Assembly: GCF_009797935.1 (NCBI RefSeq)
Contig: NZ_VOLC01000006.1
Span: forward strand, 1-64,000
Direction of reading: 5' to 3'
Source of the DNA: Lunatibacter salilacus
Lineage (GTDB): Bacteria; Bacteroidota; Bacteroidia; Cytophagales; Cyclobacteriaceae
DNA: 64,000 bases
Positions 44,305 to 53,831 of this stretch are shown here, piece after piece. The position numbers were made by a program, and so were the translations under genes. The first letter of the stretch is position 1. Every line of letters begins with the position of its first letter. The notes beneath the pieces were generated by a model. It worked only from the letters and a program-made list of their open reading frames with translations, searched no databases and was not told the origin of the DNA.

Positions 44305-45264
44305 CAGGCTGTTATTCAACTTGATAACCTGACCAAGCACTACGGGGATTTCAAAGCCGTGGACGGACTAAACCTGCAAATTCAGAAGGGAGAAGTATTT
44401 GGCCTGCTCGGGCCAAATGGCGCGGGCAAGTCTACCACTATCCTGATGATGCTTGGACTGACAGAACCAAGTTCCGGATTGGTGCATGTTTGCGGCCTCA
44501 ATGCAACCACCAATCCCAAAGCTGTAAAGGAGAAAGTCGGGTATTTGCCAGAAGATGTGGGGTTCTACGACGACCTTAGCGGATGGGAAAATTTGATGTT
44601 CACCGCCCGGCTTAACCGAATAGCGGAGGAGGAGGCAAGAAACCGCATCGAAGACCTGCTTAAAAAAACCAGCTTGGAAAAAGCCGCCCATCAAAAGGTG
44701 CGAACCTACTCAAGGGGTATGCGGCAGCGACTCGGCTTGGCCGATGTGCTGGTCAAAAATCCCGAAGTAATCATACTGGATGAACCTACGCTGGGAATTG
44801 ATCCAAAAGGTGTGAAAGAATTGCTGGATCTAATCGTGGAGCTTAGCCGGGAAAAGGGACTGACCGTACTGCTTTCCTCACACCACCTGCATCAGGTGCA
44901 GCAAATTTGTACCCGTGTAGGATTGTTTGTGCAGGGAAAATTACTTGCCTCAGGTTCCGTGGACGAATTGGCCGCCGAATTGATTTCAAAACATCTGGTG
45001 CAGATAGAGGCTCGGATTACGCAACCCCAATCAACGGCTAATCTTGAAGCGGAGCTTCTCCAGTTAGAAGGTGTGGATGATGTAAAGATACTGTCAAAAG
45101 GCTTGCTTTATATTGGCTGTTCGAAGGACACTTCCGCCGAAGTAGCCCGGGCTATTGTGGAGGCAGGAGCCTCTTTGCACCATCTGAGTAAAAAAACGTA
45201 TGGGCTGGATGATATCTATCAGCGGTATTTTGAAGAAAGAAAGACAAAGGAAGTCGGGGCATGA
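44302..45264 (+). CDS. ABC transporter ATP-binding protein (ABC-2 type)
   Basis: 320 residues from GTG. Walker A GPNGAGKST (37-45), signature YSRGMRQRLGLADVL, Walker B VIILDEPTLGID and the H-loop SSHHLHQ are all present, so the ATPase should be active. The C-terminal 90 residues form the extra domain seen in CcmA/NatA-like exporters. Between NEW3 and an ABC-2 permease it powers an exporter or a membrane-protein assembly system of unknown cargo; NosFY-like systems are the nearest familiar layout. Confidence 0.95.
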   Translation: MQAVIQLDNLTKHYGDFKAVDGLNLQIQKGEVFGLLGPNGAGKSTTILMMLGLTEPSSGLVHVCGLNATTNPKAVKEKVGYLPEDVGFYDDLSGWENLMFTARLNRIAEEEARNRIEDLLKKTSLEKAAHQKVRTYSRGMRQRLGLADVLVKNPEVIILDEPTLGIDPKGVKELLDLIVELSREKGLTVLLSSHHLHQVQQICTRVGLFVQGKLLASGSVDELAAELISKHLVQIEARITQPQSTANLEAELLQLEGVDDVKILSKGLLYIGCSKDTSAEVARAIVEAGASLHHLSKKTYGLDDIYQRYFEERKTKEVGA

Positions 45265-45303
45265 TGGTATCCTCACCCGACGGAAATATTAAAAATGCGA
45301 AAT

Positions 45304-45357
45304 TACCCGACTGCCATTTGGCAGGATTCTACCTGCCGGAATCATGGCAGTCGGGTA
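45304..45357. repeat. 13-bp perfect two-step hairpin inside the ABC operon
   Basis: Arms tacccgactgcca (45304-45316) and tggcagtcgggta (45345-45357), with an inner ggcag (45320-45324) / ctgcc (45333-45337) stem. It lies in the 210-bp gap between ATPase and permease genes and could uncouple their expression or be an inserted palindrome. Confidence 0.8.
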
Positions 45358-45474
45358 TGGCTATTGAAAAGCAAATTATGATACTATGAAATCGAGCATG
45401 AGGAGAACCTCACACGGAGGGATGATTATCATAGCGAGATTCCATGTGACCTCTGAAAAACAAATTATAAACAC

Positions 45475-46542
45475 ATGAAACTACTCTCACAAGCTAGATC
45501 ATACCTGTCTCCTTCGGGGACACTTACCCTGCCTTGGGTTCAAGAGAAAGTTGCAACAAATAAAACATTTGCTCAAAAGGAAACGAAGCCGAATATCCCC
45601 TCCCCCTTTTGGGTGATTGTACAAAAGGAAATCGCCGACCATATTCATAGCTGGAGGCTGATCATTTTGGTGGCAATTATCACGCTAGCCTGTGCCGGTT
45701 CGCTGATCACGGGGCTGATGCATTTCAAAGACACGGTAAAGCCAAGTGATCCTGAAGATGCATTCTTTTTCCTAAAGCTCTTCACCGCGTCAGGAAATGG
45801 GTTGCCGTCATTTATTGTGTTTATCAGTTTCCTCGGTCCGCTATTGGGTATTGGGCTGGGTTTTGATGCCATCAATTCCGAACAGAACAGGGGCACACTG
45901 GCACGAATTCTTTCACAGCCTATCTTTCGGGATCAGTGGCTAAATGCCAAGTTTTTGGCTTCGCTGCTGGTGGTGGCTGTTTTGATCGGATCTCTAACCG
46001 TGCTCTTTATGGGGATTGGAATTCTCCGAATCGGAATTCCACCAACAGTAGAGGAAGTAATGCGGATTATTATCTTTACGCTTGTAAGTATATGTTATAT
46101 CGGGTTTTGGCTGAATTTGTCCCTGTTGTTTTCGGTGAAATTCCGGCAGGCGGCAACCTCAGCACTTGCCTGCATTGCGGTATGGTTGTTTTTTACCGTC
46201 TTTTACGGGATAGTCGTCAACTTAATCGCCAATGTGCTGGCTCCTTCGGAGTTTGCCCATCCGCATCAGTTAGTCCGGTATCAGGAGTTCATCATCAATC
46301 TTCTCCGGGTAATGCCCAGTCAGTTGTATAGTGATGCGACCACTACCCTACTGATGCCCAATGTCAGAAGTCTGGGTCCACTAACCCAGGAGCAGATCGT
46401 CGGGACAATTCCCAGCCCCCTACCACTGGGCCAAAGCCTGATGCTGGTCTGGGCGCAGCTTACCTGCTTGATTGCCGCAACGGTTGTTTGCTTTGGGTTG
46501 GCTTATTATTCCTTTATGCGGAGGGAGATTAGATCCAGGTAG
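45475..46542 (+). CDS. ABC-2 type permease
   Basis: 355 residues with six likely membrane helices: about 60-82, 108-130, 160-182, 195-215, 225-250 and 325-345. ASGNGLPSFIVFISFLGPLL and NSEQNRGTLARILSQPI are typical of NosY/ABC-2 permeases. The first 55 residues are hydrophilic and poorly conserved. Preceded by a 210-bp gap with a hairpin and by a partial duplicate of its own leader (around 45362 and 45452). Confidence 0.92.
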   Translation: MKLLSQARSYLSPSGTLTLPWVQEKVATNKTFAQKETKPNIPSPFWVIVQKEIADHIHSWRLIILVAIITLACAGSLITGLMHFKDTVKPSDPEDAFFFLKLFTASGNGLPSFIVFISFLGPLLGIGLGFDAINSEQNRGTLARILSQPIFRDQWLNAKFLASLLVVAVLIGSLTVLFMGIGILRIGIPPTVEEVMRIIIFTLVSICYIGFWLNLSLLFSVKFRQAATSALACIAVWLFFTVFYGIVVNLIANVLAPSEFAHPHQLVRYQEFIINLLRVMPSQLYSDATTTLLMPNVRSLGPLTQEQIVGTIPSPLPLGQSLMLVWAQLTCLIAATVVCFGLAYYSFMRREIRSR

Positions 46543-46557
46543 GTAGGAGTTGAAGAT

Positions 46558-46632
46558 GGTTAGTTGAGTTATTGGTTATTGGTTATTGGGTTATTGGTTA
46601 TTGGGTTATTGGTTATTGGGTTATTGGGTTAA
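46558..46632. repeat. Short tandem repeat of ttattggg
   Basis: About nine imperfect copies of ttattggttattggg-type units directly after the permease gene. An open frame through it (MVIGYWVIGYW...) is repeat-driven and not called as a gene. Confidence 0.85.
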
Positions 46633-46831
46633 TAGTTTTCTCATGGACGGAGAGATTTAGAGACGAAGGGATTAAGATACTTTGGGATGTGAATGGAGAA
46701 AAAAAAAACCTAATGAAGGCAGGCGTGTTTTATACTGCAAAAGTGGAGACGGTTAGTTGATGGTTGATACCCTACTTTGTCGCAGATACCACATTATGTT
46801 GGTTGCAAAGCAACGTCTAAAAATTAATCTA

Positions 46832-46900
46832 CAGGTGCCGTTAGGATTTCCTGTCGTAGGTACGGCACGGCCGAAATAATAGCCCCCGGTTTCAACCTAT
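46832..46900. repeat. Dispersed repeat B, copy 3
   Basis: caggtgccg ... tacggcacggccgaaataat and agcccccggtttcaacc, related to copies at 39171-39220, 39245-39284 and 62051-62096. Here the hairpin loop is enlarged by ttaggatttcctgtcgtag. Confidence 0.75.
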
Positions 46901-46905
46901 TAATC

Positions 46906-46950
46906 AAGCACATTTTCATCGACTTAAAGACAATCGATGAAAATGTGCTT
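46906..46950. repeat. 17-bp perfect hairpin
   Basis: Arms aagcacattttcatcga (46906-46922) and tcgatgaaaatgtgctt (46934-46950) around an 11-base loop. It lies directly between repeat B copy 3 and the Rpn-family remnant. No T-run, so more likely a mobile-element end or regulatory hairpin than a terminator. Confidence 0.8.
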
Positions 46951-47009
46951 CTTGACACGCGAAACAGCATGATGGCCGCAACCATATTGTCACAACAGTG
47001 GCGCATCAA

Positions 47010-47386
47010 CCCAGCAACTCCAGGAAGACTTTGAATGCATCTTCCGACTGTTTCCTGTAGAGGGAGCAAACTGGAACTTTTCGGAAATGCTCGTTGTATA
47101 TGCTTTAAATGTATCCGACATTTCCGAAGCCCAATTAGGTGACTCTATAAAATCTATTCCTGAACCCATAAAAGAAAATATTATGACTACATATGATAGA
47201 CTAATGGAGAAATGGAAGTTAGAAGGAGAACTGATAGGAATGCAAAAAGAAAGAGCAGAAGGAAAAGCAAAAGTAATTCTCAACCTTTTTGATGAAGGAT
47301 TCCAAACGCCGAGAATAGCCAAAATCGTTGAAATGCGGGAGCAGGAGGTAGTTACTATCCTGAAAGACAAGGGTATGTTAAAATAA
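47010..47386 (+). pseudogene. C-terminal remnant of an Rpn/PD-(D/E)XK transposase-family protein
   Basis: An open frame from about 47010 to the TAA at 47386 reads QEDFECIFRLF, EMLVVYALNVSDISEA, IMTTYDRLMEKWKLEGE and RIAKIVEMREQEVVTILKDK. This is the C-terminal half of the Rpn/transposase_31-like family (usually about 290-330 residues); the N-terminal nuclease core is missing. An internal ATG at 47087 could express the last 99 residues. A second fragment of the same family is at 61882-62018. Confidence 0.65.
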
Positions 47387-47753
47387 AAATATAGTATTTT
47401 TGAATGAACCTAGTAAAAAACACGGCATTTTTATCCCCATTAAATAAATCACTTTAAGCTAAGAACACTTTTTCCAAAGTGCAGTTCGGATTTAATGTAC
47501 TGCACTGTAGGCATAATAACCCCTTGTTTCAAAAAGGATCCACAGACTACCCTGTAACAAGCTAAAGAAATACTTAGTCGAGATATGTATTCCAAAGCAA
47601 AGTCACTTGGTGATTTTATTACCGAACCTGTGTCTAAAAATACGTGCGTAGTATGCCATTGCAAAATAGCAATTTGGAGATTTTGGCTATGAAGGAATTT
47701 GATAATAGGTTGTTGTAGTGGATACTACGCCTAGTTCGAGAAAGGGTTTTCGG
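47387..47753. other. Intergenic region with repeat C copy 3
   Basis: 367 bp. A diverged copy of repeat C (47648-47735) has gccattgcaaaatagc and a gtagt-gga-tactac hairpin in which the stem bases changed on both sides compared with copies 1 and 2. Upstream, aaagtgcag and ctgcactg strings could pair around 47475-47510. No gene supported. Confidence 0.5.
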
Positions 47754-48332
47754 TCATTCCACCGTTGTATCCTCAGGATCCCTGAAAACAACCACGAAAT
47801 TTCTAGACTTAGTAATCTCTGGAGGAGTTAAAGTCGCATTATTCCCCTTAGGATTGGGGTTATTGTAATATATTACCCCATGGTCTGCTAGGTATTTCAT
47901 AAATGTAGATCCAGTTTCCTGTTTATATAACGGCATCTTCAGATAGTCATTTATTGGAACGCCCACAATAAATCTATCCACGGAGTTAGGTGTGAAAATT
48001 AAAGGATTAACGCTCTCGTAATCCGTTAGTAAGAGAGTGTCAATTCTCCCAGAGTATTCAAAGCAAAGGTATAGGTAAGGAAGCTCATCTGTATCCGGAT
48101 TAAAATGGGTGTTAAGAAAGAAAATTACCGAATCAGGTGAGGAATTGAAAACGTCAAAATCAAAATAAACTTTCGGAATAACATACGGTCTAGCTACATT
48201 CAAGGAATCATTTTGGTATTGATTTATGAAAACATTATTTAATTCAACCTTAAAGTCAAGATGCTCATTCTTATCAAGATTTCCACATCCATTTAATAGC
48301 ATATAGAAAACGATAACAGATCGCAATTTCAT
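47754..48332 (-). CDS. Lipoprotein of unknown function
   Basis: 192 residues from the ATG at 48332 (another ATG at 48350 adds six residues). A lipoprotein signal is seen: MKLRSVIVFYMLLNGC, Cys at 16. The mature part is beta-rich with VYFDFDVFNSSPDSVIFFLN and VGVPINDYLKMPL. No family recognised. It stands alone. Confidence 0.6.
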   Translation of the reverse strand: MKLRSVIVFYMLLNGCGNLDKNEHLDFKVELNNVFINQYQNDSLNVARPYVIPKVYFDFDVFNSSPDSVIFFLNTHFNPDTDELPYLYLCFEYSGRIDTLLLTDYESVNPLIFTPNSVDRFIVGVPINDYLKMPLYKQETGSTFMKYLADHGVIYYNNPNPKGNNATLTPPEITKSRNFVVVFRDPEDTTVE

Positions 48333-48566
48333 CTTTTTCCCTTTTTGCATCTTTTTGAGGGTATTTCATTTAATTATTATACGATATTGGCCATCTCGAC
48401 TAGCTCATGCTTAATTAAAGAAACTTCACCCAGCCCTTCGAAGCCGTTAATAATCCCCAATTTGATCCTATATTTATTTTACCGCATCATCTATTTGACA
48501 GTAAATAGTTTGTAACAATAAGTTTAAGGAATTCTCTTTTTCCCGTCACACACATACCGCAATACT

Positions 48567-49805
48567 CTACCTAAAATCCACAACCACCCTACCTCTATCC
48601 TTCGATAGCAATACCTCCTTTGTCTCAGACCCCACGGTAATCCTATAGTTTCCGTAAAAACCAATGGTGGCAAAATTTCCGTTTTGGTTGATGCTTCCCG
48701 AGTTATCTGTCCACCATGTTTTGTGAATCAATTCCTGATAAGCTTCGGCAGCGGGAGTTGGTGACCAGTCCCGGTTGTAGAGAGAGGAAACTGGAATCCA
48801 GTTGGCCCCAGCCCAGAATCCCCACATCAGAATTCCATCCACCGCCGGATGGGCAAAGCAAATGCTGTAGTAATCAACCAAATCCTCCGCCTTCTGTGCT
48901 TCCTCTTCTGGAGTCATGGTACGGATATTTTCCCGGTAGTATTTGGAGCGCTGACCGGGCATATTAAATTCGGTAACGATAATGGGCAATTTAAACACAG
49001 CCAATGAATCCAGCGAACGCTTTAACTCCCCCCTGTCAAAACTCTCTCCATGCAAATGACCCTGTACGCCTATTCCCGCTATCTTCACCCCCTGCCCCAA
49101 CAGCTCCCTGATATGGGCCATATAATCGTCTAATCTGCTTCCCGTAAGGATATCGTAATCATTTAAGAATAGTTGGGCATCCGGATCCTTTTCATGAACC
49201 CACTCCACCATTTTTTTGGTAATATCCGGACCTAGACGCTCCTCATAGAAGTTCCCATGAATCATCTCGTTATTTAGGTCATACTGGGCAAAGCGGCCCT
49301 TGTATTTGGTGGCGATATCTTCTGCCCTATTTTTTAGCGTTTGACGAAGTTCTTCATCATCCAACTCCTTGACCCAATCCTGCACAAATTTTTCGATTCC
49401 CCAATAGATATTGTGTCCACGCAGCGGAATATTATGATTGTCCGTCCACTCCAGTATACCGTCAACAACTGTATAATTCACCTCCCCTTTCTTCGGTTCC
49501 ATATTTCCCCATTTCAGGGCATTTTCGGTAACGGCGGAATTGAAGTTTTTCAGGAATTTCTCCTCATACTGGCTTTTGTCTTCGGCTGACATTGAGCCAC
49601 TCACAAAACCATTGCTGATGGCAGCCCCAAACCAAAACTCATGGGATAGCTGCTCTATCTTGACTTCCTCTCCCGGATTTCCCAATACAATCAATTCCCC
49701 TTTTCGGTGTCTTTCAATATCTTCTTGGGCTGGGAGATAAATTGGTAGGATGGCAAATAAGAATCCAATAAGAAATAATCGAAGTTGGTTTTTTGAACTA
49801 GGCAT
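48567..49805 (-). CDS. GH10-family endo-1,4-beta-xylanase-like protein, secreted
   Basis: 412 residues. Signal peptide about 1-27 (YLPAQ). The GH10 barrel runs from about 70 to 355. The acid/base Glu is E180 in DLNNEMIHG and the nucleophile E279 in IIVTEFNMPG. HNIYWG (131-136) and GVQGHLHG (247-254) fill conserved subsite positions. The usual NEA after the acid/base is NEM here, so this is a divergent branch whose glycan may not be xylan. C-terminal 50 residues form a small beta domain. It is 505 bp from the PQQ dehydrogenase, on the same strand. Confidence 0.88.
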   Translation of the reverse strand: MPSSKNQLRLFLIGFLFAILPIYLPAQEDIERHRKGELIVLGNPGEEVKIEQLSHEFWFGAAISNGFVSGSMSAEDKSQYEEKFLKNFNSAVTENALKWGNMEPKKGEVNYTVVDGILEWTDNHNIPLRGHNIYWGIEKFVQDWVKELDDEELRQTLKNRAEDIATKYKGRFAQYDLNNEMIHGNFYEERLGPDITKKMVEWVHEKDPDAQLFLNDYDILTGSRLDDYMAHIRELLGQGVKIAGIGVQGHLHGESFDRGELKRSLDSLAVFKLPIIVTEFNMPGQRSKYYRENIRTMTPEEEAQKAEDLVDYYSICFAHPAVDGILMWGFWAGANWIPVSSLYNRDWSPTPAAEAYQELIHKTWWTDNSGSINQNGNFATIGFYGNYRITVGSETKEVLLSKDRGRVVVDFR

Positions 49806-50309
49806 AGCTATAGGTTTAATGGTTAATAGATTTGAAATTACGAATTATTGGGCTATTGGAAAATTAATGTGTAGCCCATTCTTCATTTTATTCAGATTCG
49901 ACGAAATGAATTTGGCACTCCCTCAATCTTCGAAATCGATGTACTATTATTTATGCATCCATTTTGTCAAGAGAAAACCCGCAGCCATCGATCATTTCCT
50001 CAATTCAAGTTCCAGCTAAAAGGACCACGGAGGACACAAAGAAGGAACAAAGAGCACTGAGTTTTTTTTAGAAAATTCTCCGTATTCATTGGTTCTCTTT
50101 TTTCACGCAATGGGCGCTACGACTTCGCAGCGGACGCAACGGATATCGGAATAGCCTATTTGAACTACTGTACACCATATGATTAAAAAATGACAAAATT
50201 CCTAGCAAGACATAAGTAACTCAAAACGAAAAAAAGTCGCTGCGGTCGCTGCGTATAAACCGTTGCGATCACTGCGTGAAACCTTCGGACCATAATCTTT
50301 AATTGTGTG
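49806..50309. other. Intergenic region, short repeats only
   Basis: 504 bp between the GH10 gene and the PQQ dehydrogenase. It contains gcagcggacgcaacggat (about 50128-50145) and tcgctgcggtcgctgcgta (50237-50255), members of a cgcagcgacgcaac-type dispersed repeat. No gene or terminator of note. A GH10 promoter should be near 49820-49860. Confidence 0.5.
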
Positions 50310-52457
50310 TTATTCGGGGAGTGCAAAGGCCACATACATATCTCCCTTCGGCGTATTAAACCTTCCTCCCCCACAGGCCAATACAATATATTGCCGTCCA
50401 TTAACCTCATAGGAACTGGGTGTGGCAAATGCCGCTGCGGGCAAAACCGTTTCCCATACAATTTTTCCCGTTCGCTTCTCATACGCCCTGAACTTGCCAT
50501 CTTGCGTGGCAGCTATAAACAGCAAACCACCTTCGGTCACCAAAGGTCCGCCAAAGCTTTCCGTTCCCGTCACAGGCAGCCCCTTAGCCATTAATTCGGG
50601 ATATTCCCCGAAGGGAATCTTCCAGAGATATTCACCCGTATTCATATCTATCGCATTCAAGGTACCCCAAGGGGGGCTAACGGCAGGATAGCCATTACTG
50701 TCTAGAAATTTCATATAGCGATTGACCACATAAGCAGGCAGATCCGTGGAACCAGCTTCTGCCACAAGCCCCGGTTCATTGCCACTATCAGCCATCTCTG
50801 AATCTCCTTTTTCCAAAAAAGCCAGTAAAGCTTCCTTTTCGGATGGGGATATGGAAGGGAAGGCAGGCATCATGCCTTTTCCGGAGGAAATCAGTTGGGT
50901 GACTTCATCAGGTGTTTTACGATTGAAAATATTTACAAGAGAGGGGTATTCACTTTCAGGATGCCCTTTGAGGTCGGCACCGTGACAGGGGGAACAGTTT
51001 AATGTATAGGTGCGCTTTCCCACACTCATCGCATTTAATTGCTCTTCTGAAGCGCTTGGCCCGATACCCATATACCGGGCCATTTCGTTGCTGTTGATAT
51101 ACAATATCCCCTCGGGATCCACGGCTGCTCCACCCCAAATCGCCCCTCCACTGAGCCCTGGAAAGACAGGCATTCCCCTTTCATTTAATGGGGTAAAAGG
51201 TCCAGAATATCTACTCTCTCTCAATATCTCAAGCAATTCTTCCCGGTTTTCCGCATAGGGACTTATCATGGAATCGGTGATCGCCTGCCTGGAAAAAGGG
51301 GCTGGCTTGACAGGGAAAGGTTGTGTGGGCCATGCCTGTTCTCCCGGGATGGTTGATGGGGGAACCGTCCTTTCCTCAATGGGGAAAAGCGGTTCACCGG
51401 TTTCCCTATTAAATAGAAAAACATAACCATGTTTGGTGACCTGAGCCACCGCATCAATGGTTTTGCCTTCGTGGGTTACTGTCAGTAGATTAGGTGGTGC
51501 GGGCAGATCCATGTCCAGGATATCGTGATGAACCAACTGATAATGCCAGATTCGCTTTCCTGTTCGGGCATCCAGGGCGAGTAGGCAATTGGCAAAAAGA
51601 TTTGTTCCCACTCTATCCCCACCATAGAAATCCGGCGCTGCGGAACCAGTTGGCACATATAAAATTCCCCTATCCCGGTCTATGGCCATCCCAGCCCAAT
51701 TGTTTGCCCCACCGATGCCTTTGTTGAGATAGGTGTCTTTTGCCCATGTGTCATACCCAAATTCTCCAGGATGGGGAATGGTGTGAAAAACCCAGGCCAA
51801 CTCCCCGGTTCGGATATTAAATGCCTGAATATGACCCAAAGCAGCTCTATGATCTTCAGCAACCCTTAATGGCATAAATATCAAATCATCATAAACTGTT
51901 CCCGGGGTATTGGAAAGCACCATTTTATCTATGGCTGTGGGCCCGAGACCAGTTTTTAAGCTTATCCGGCCTGCATCTCCAAAGGCGGAGATTGGTTCAC
52001 CTGTTGATGCATCAACGGCATATAACCACTCACTCTGCGAGTACAGAATTCGTTTATCTGCTCCACTTTCCCAATAGACCACTCCCCGATTGACACTAAA
52101 TGAATCCTTAGATCCAGCGGCATGTTTCCAGATTTCGGTGCCGGTTGCCGCATCGATGGCAAAGGGCTGAACGCCCGCAGTCATGCCATAAAGCACCCCA
52201 TCCACGATAATGGGGTTGGTCTGCATATGTCCGCTGTCCCCGGTATGGTAGATCCATGCGATTTGAAGGTCGTTGACAGTCGATAGGTTAATTTGGTCCA
52301 AGGAGGTATAGTGGTTTCGGTCGGGTCCTCCCAGGTATTCACGCCACTCTTTATTTTCCTTGGCGGACTGAGAACAGGCAGTTAGAAAAAAAATAAATAA
52401 TAAAAAGGGTAGGCAAAAAGCCAAGATAGAGCTAGGTTGGGTGGTATATTGATGCAT
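50310..52457 (-). CDS. PQQ-dependent dehydrogenase with cytochrome c domain
   Basis: 715 residues. Lipoprotein signal with Cys at 28 (FFLTAC). An eight-bladed quinoprotein propeller shows repeated W motifs, e.g. DAATGTEIWKH and NIRTGELAWVFHT. A cytochrome c insert with CSPCHGADLKGH (about 487-500) follows, then the last blades (NMEMNTGEYLWKI-type). Enzymes of this layout oxidise sugars or alcohols in the periplasm and pass electrons to the respiratory chain. The cytochrome sits before the final blades, the usual Bacteroidota arrangement of glucose-dehydrogenase-like quinoproteins. Substrate unknown. Confidence 0.92.
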   Translation of the reverse strand: MHQYTTQPSSILAFCLPFLLFIFFLTACSQSAKENKEWREYLGGPDRNHYTSLDQINLSTVNDLQIAWIYHTGDSGHMQTNPIIVDGVLYGMTAGVQPFAIDAATGTEIWKHAAGSKDSFSVNRGVVYWESGADKRILYSQSEWLYAVDASTGEPISAFGDAGRISLKTGLGPTAIDKMVLSNTPGTVYDDLIFMPLRVAEDHRAALGHIQAFNIRTGELAWVFHTIPHPGEFGYDTWAKDTYLNKGIGGANNWAGMAIDRDRGILYVPTGSAAPDFYGGDRVGTNLFANCLLALDARTGKRIWHYQLVHHDILDMDLPAPPNLLTVTHEGKTIDAVAQVTKHGYVFLFNRETGEPLFPIEERTVPPSTIPGEQAWPTQPFPVKPAPFSRQAITDSMISPYAENREELLEILRESRYSGPFTPLNERGMPVFPGLSGGAIWGGAAVDPEGILYINSNEMARYMGIGPSASEEQLNAMSVGKRTYTLNCSPCHGADLKGHPESEYPSLVNIFNRKTPDEVTQLISSGKGMMPAFPSISPSEKEALLAFLEKGDSEMADSGNEPGLVAEAGSTDLPAYVVNRYMKFLDSNGYPAVSPPWGTLNAIDMNTGEYLWKIPFGEYPELMAKGLPVTGTESFGGPLVTEGGLLFIAATQDGKFRAYEKRTGKIVWETVLPAAAFATPSSYEVNGRQYIVLACGGGRFNTPKGDMYVAFALPE

Positions 52458-52732
52458 AAATTGACCGAAATAAAGATGGCATTCCCTAGTTCAAAGGAAT
52501 GAATTCCAATATCCTAACTTTTCGGAATAATTCAAGACAGGAAATGGTGATTGGTATCAAAATTCCTTAAATGTACCTGCCATCCAAAAAATCCAGCTAA
52601 ATGATATACGACAACTTTCGGTTATAATCTGTGGATTAAACTTAACACAAAAGACCTGTTTAAGAACCTTTTAACTAAATGATATAGCTGTGTTTATTAA
52701 TAATACAACAACCTAGAGAAAAAATCTACTTC

Positions 52733-53010
52733 TTAATAATTCAACCCAAAAGCCCAAAGGGGTATAACATTGAGGTAGCCGAATCCTATATCGTCCTTTA
52801 CCACATAGGATTAACCATCTTTCTCAATCTGTTTGTGGGGCTTGTTTTTCCCACCTACTTCAAATGTAATCTTATCAATAACGAAATCGGCAGTTTTTGA
52901 AGATATCACCTCATTATTAACCCGCATTTGATTGAAGAAAAACGCACAACAAATTGAACAATTCACATGAAAAATGCACATCTTATAGTGCAAATTACTT
53001 TGGGGTTTTC
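52733..53010 (-). pseudogene. C-terminal remnant of a DUF4143-type AAA ATPase
   Basis: Read on the minus strand one frame gives FFFNQMRVNNEVISSKTADF, VIDKITFEVGGKNKPHKQIE, a TAA stop at 52811-52813, and then, still in frame, KDDIGFGYLNVIPLWAFGLNY ending at TAA 52733. The parts match the end of the ATP-binding AAA/DUF4143 family (FEVGGKNK...IPLWxFG). The nonsense codon and missing N-terminal ATPase make it a decayed gene. Confidence 0.6.
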
Positions 53011-53124
53011 TTTTCATTTGAATTTTCCCCGAAATTTTGTTGCAGGTTCGTGGTTGAATTGCGATTCAAAAAAAACGTTTCGTTAAAAATGAAACAAATA
53101 GATATGTTTGTATTTTCCTCCTTC

Positions 53125-53520
53125 TCAGTCTATTTCAAATATCCTTACTACCTCGAGTTTTTCGGCCATTCGAACATGGATAGTCATCTCAAGATCCTGA
53201 CCCTGAGAATCAAAAACAACCTGCATCGCACTTTGCGCGGGATACGAAAACATACAGGAATTGCAACCTATTGTTGCGTTCGTTATGCAACTTACACTGT
53301 TTAACCAATTCTCAAACTTTTCCAATTCCCCGCCTTCGTTTTTTTTTAACCCTTGCAGATAAGAATTCATAAACGGTATTGTAGCTTCAAAATTTTTATT
53401 CGCCACATTACGGCAAATTTCTCTATCGATAGTAGGGGAAACATCGTCCTGATTACAGGCAAAGAGAGTCATGAAAATGCAAAAAACAAAAAATACGGTA
53501 TGCTTAAATTTCATCTTCAT
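53125..53520 (-). CDS. Small lipoprotein, unknown
   Basis: 131 residues. Lipoprotein signal with Cys at 22 (FMTLFAC). The mature part contains four further cysteines, including CITNATIGCNSC, which could form disulfides or bind metal outside the cell. A helical N-terminal half and a beta-rich C-terminal half (SAMQVVFDSQGQDLEMTIHV). No family recognised and no operon partner. Confidence 0.6.
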   Translation of the reverse strand: MKMKFKHTVFFVFCIFMTLFACNQDDVSPTIDREICRNVANKNFEATIPFMNSYLQGLKKNEGGELEKFENWLNSVSCITNATIGCNSCMFSYPAQSAMQVVFDSQGQDLEMTIHVRMAEKLEVVRIFEID

Positions 53521-53831
53521 TTATTAAGGTTTAATCATAAAGCCAATGCCTAATTATACGTCCGCAACCACACCATGTTCCCGGGATATTTAGGAGTGTT
53601 TGATAAAGGGGAAAAAACTTAAAATTTATATAATTGTAATAACTTCCCTTTCATAAACCTACCCCCTTCTCAACCGCATCTTATAAAACGTAATAAACTC
53701 CTCTTCCAAGTTTACATAGTCATCGTGCCGAAGCCCCCAAAAGGGCTTGTCCAAATTTTCAGCCAAAGAAAAAGGCTTCCGTCTCCGAACGCCTTTCTCA
53801 CAACCTGGTTCGTTAAATTAAAGATCTCGAC
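53521..53831. other. Gap with a possible 3' gene fragment
   Basis: 311 bp. On the minus strand about 50 codons ending at TAG 53659 read like real protein (ENLDKPFWGLRHDD, LEEEFITFYKMRLRRG) but have no start; they may be the tail of a lost gene downstream of the fucosidase. The family is not recognised. Nothing else supported. Confidence 0.3.

Noticed and set aside
45936-46331. 131-codon plus-strand frame
   Set aside because: It overlaps the ABC-2 permease in another frame; the permease frame has the membrane helices and family motifs.
46572-46760. Small gene MVIGYWVIGYW...
   Set aside because: Its first part is the ttattggg minisatellite and the remainder has no coding character.
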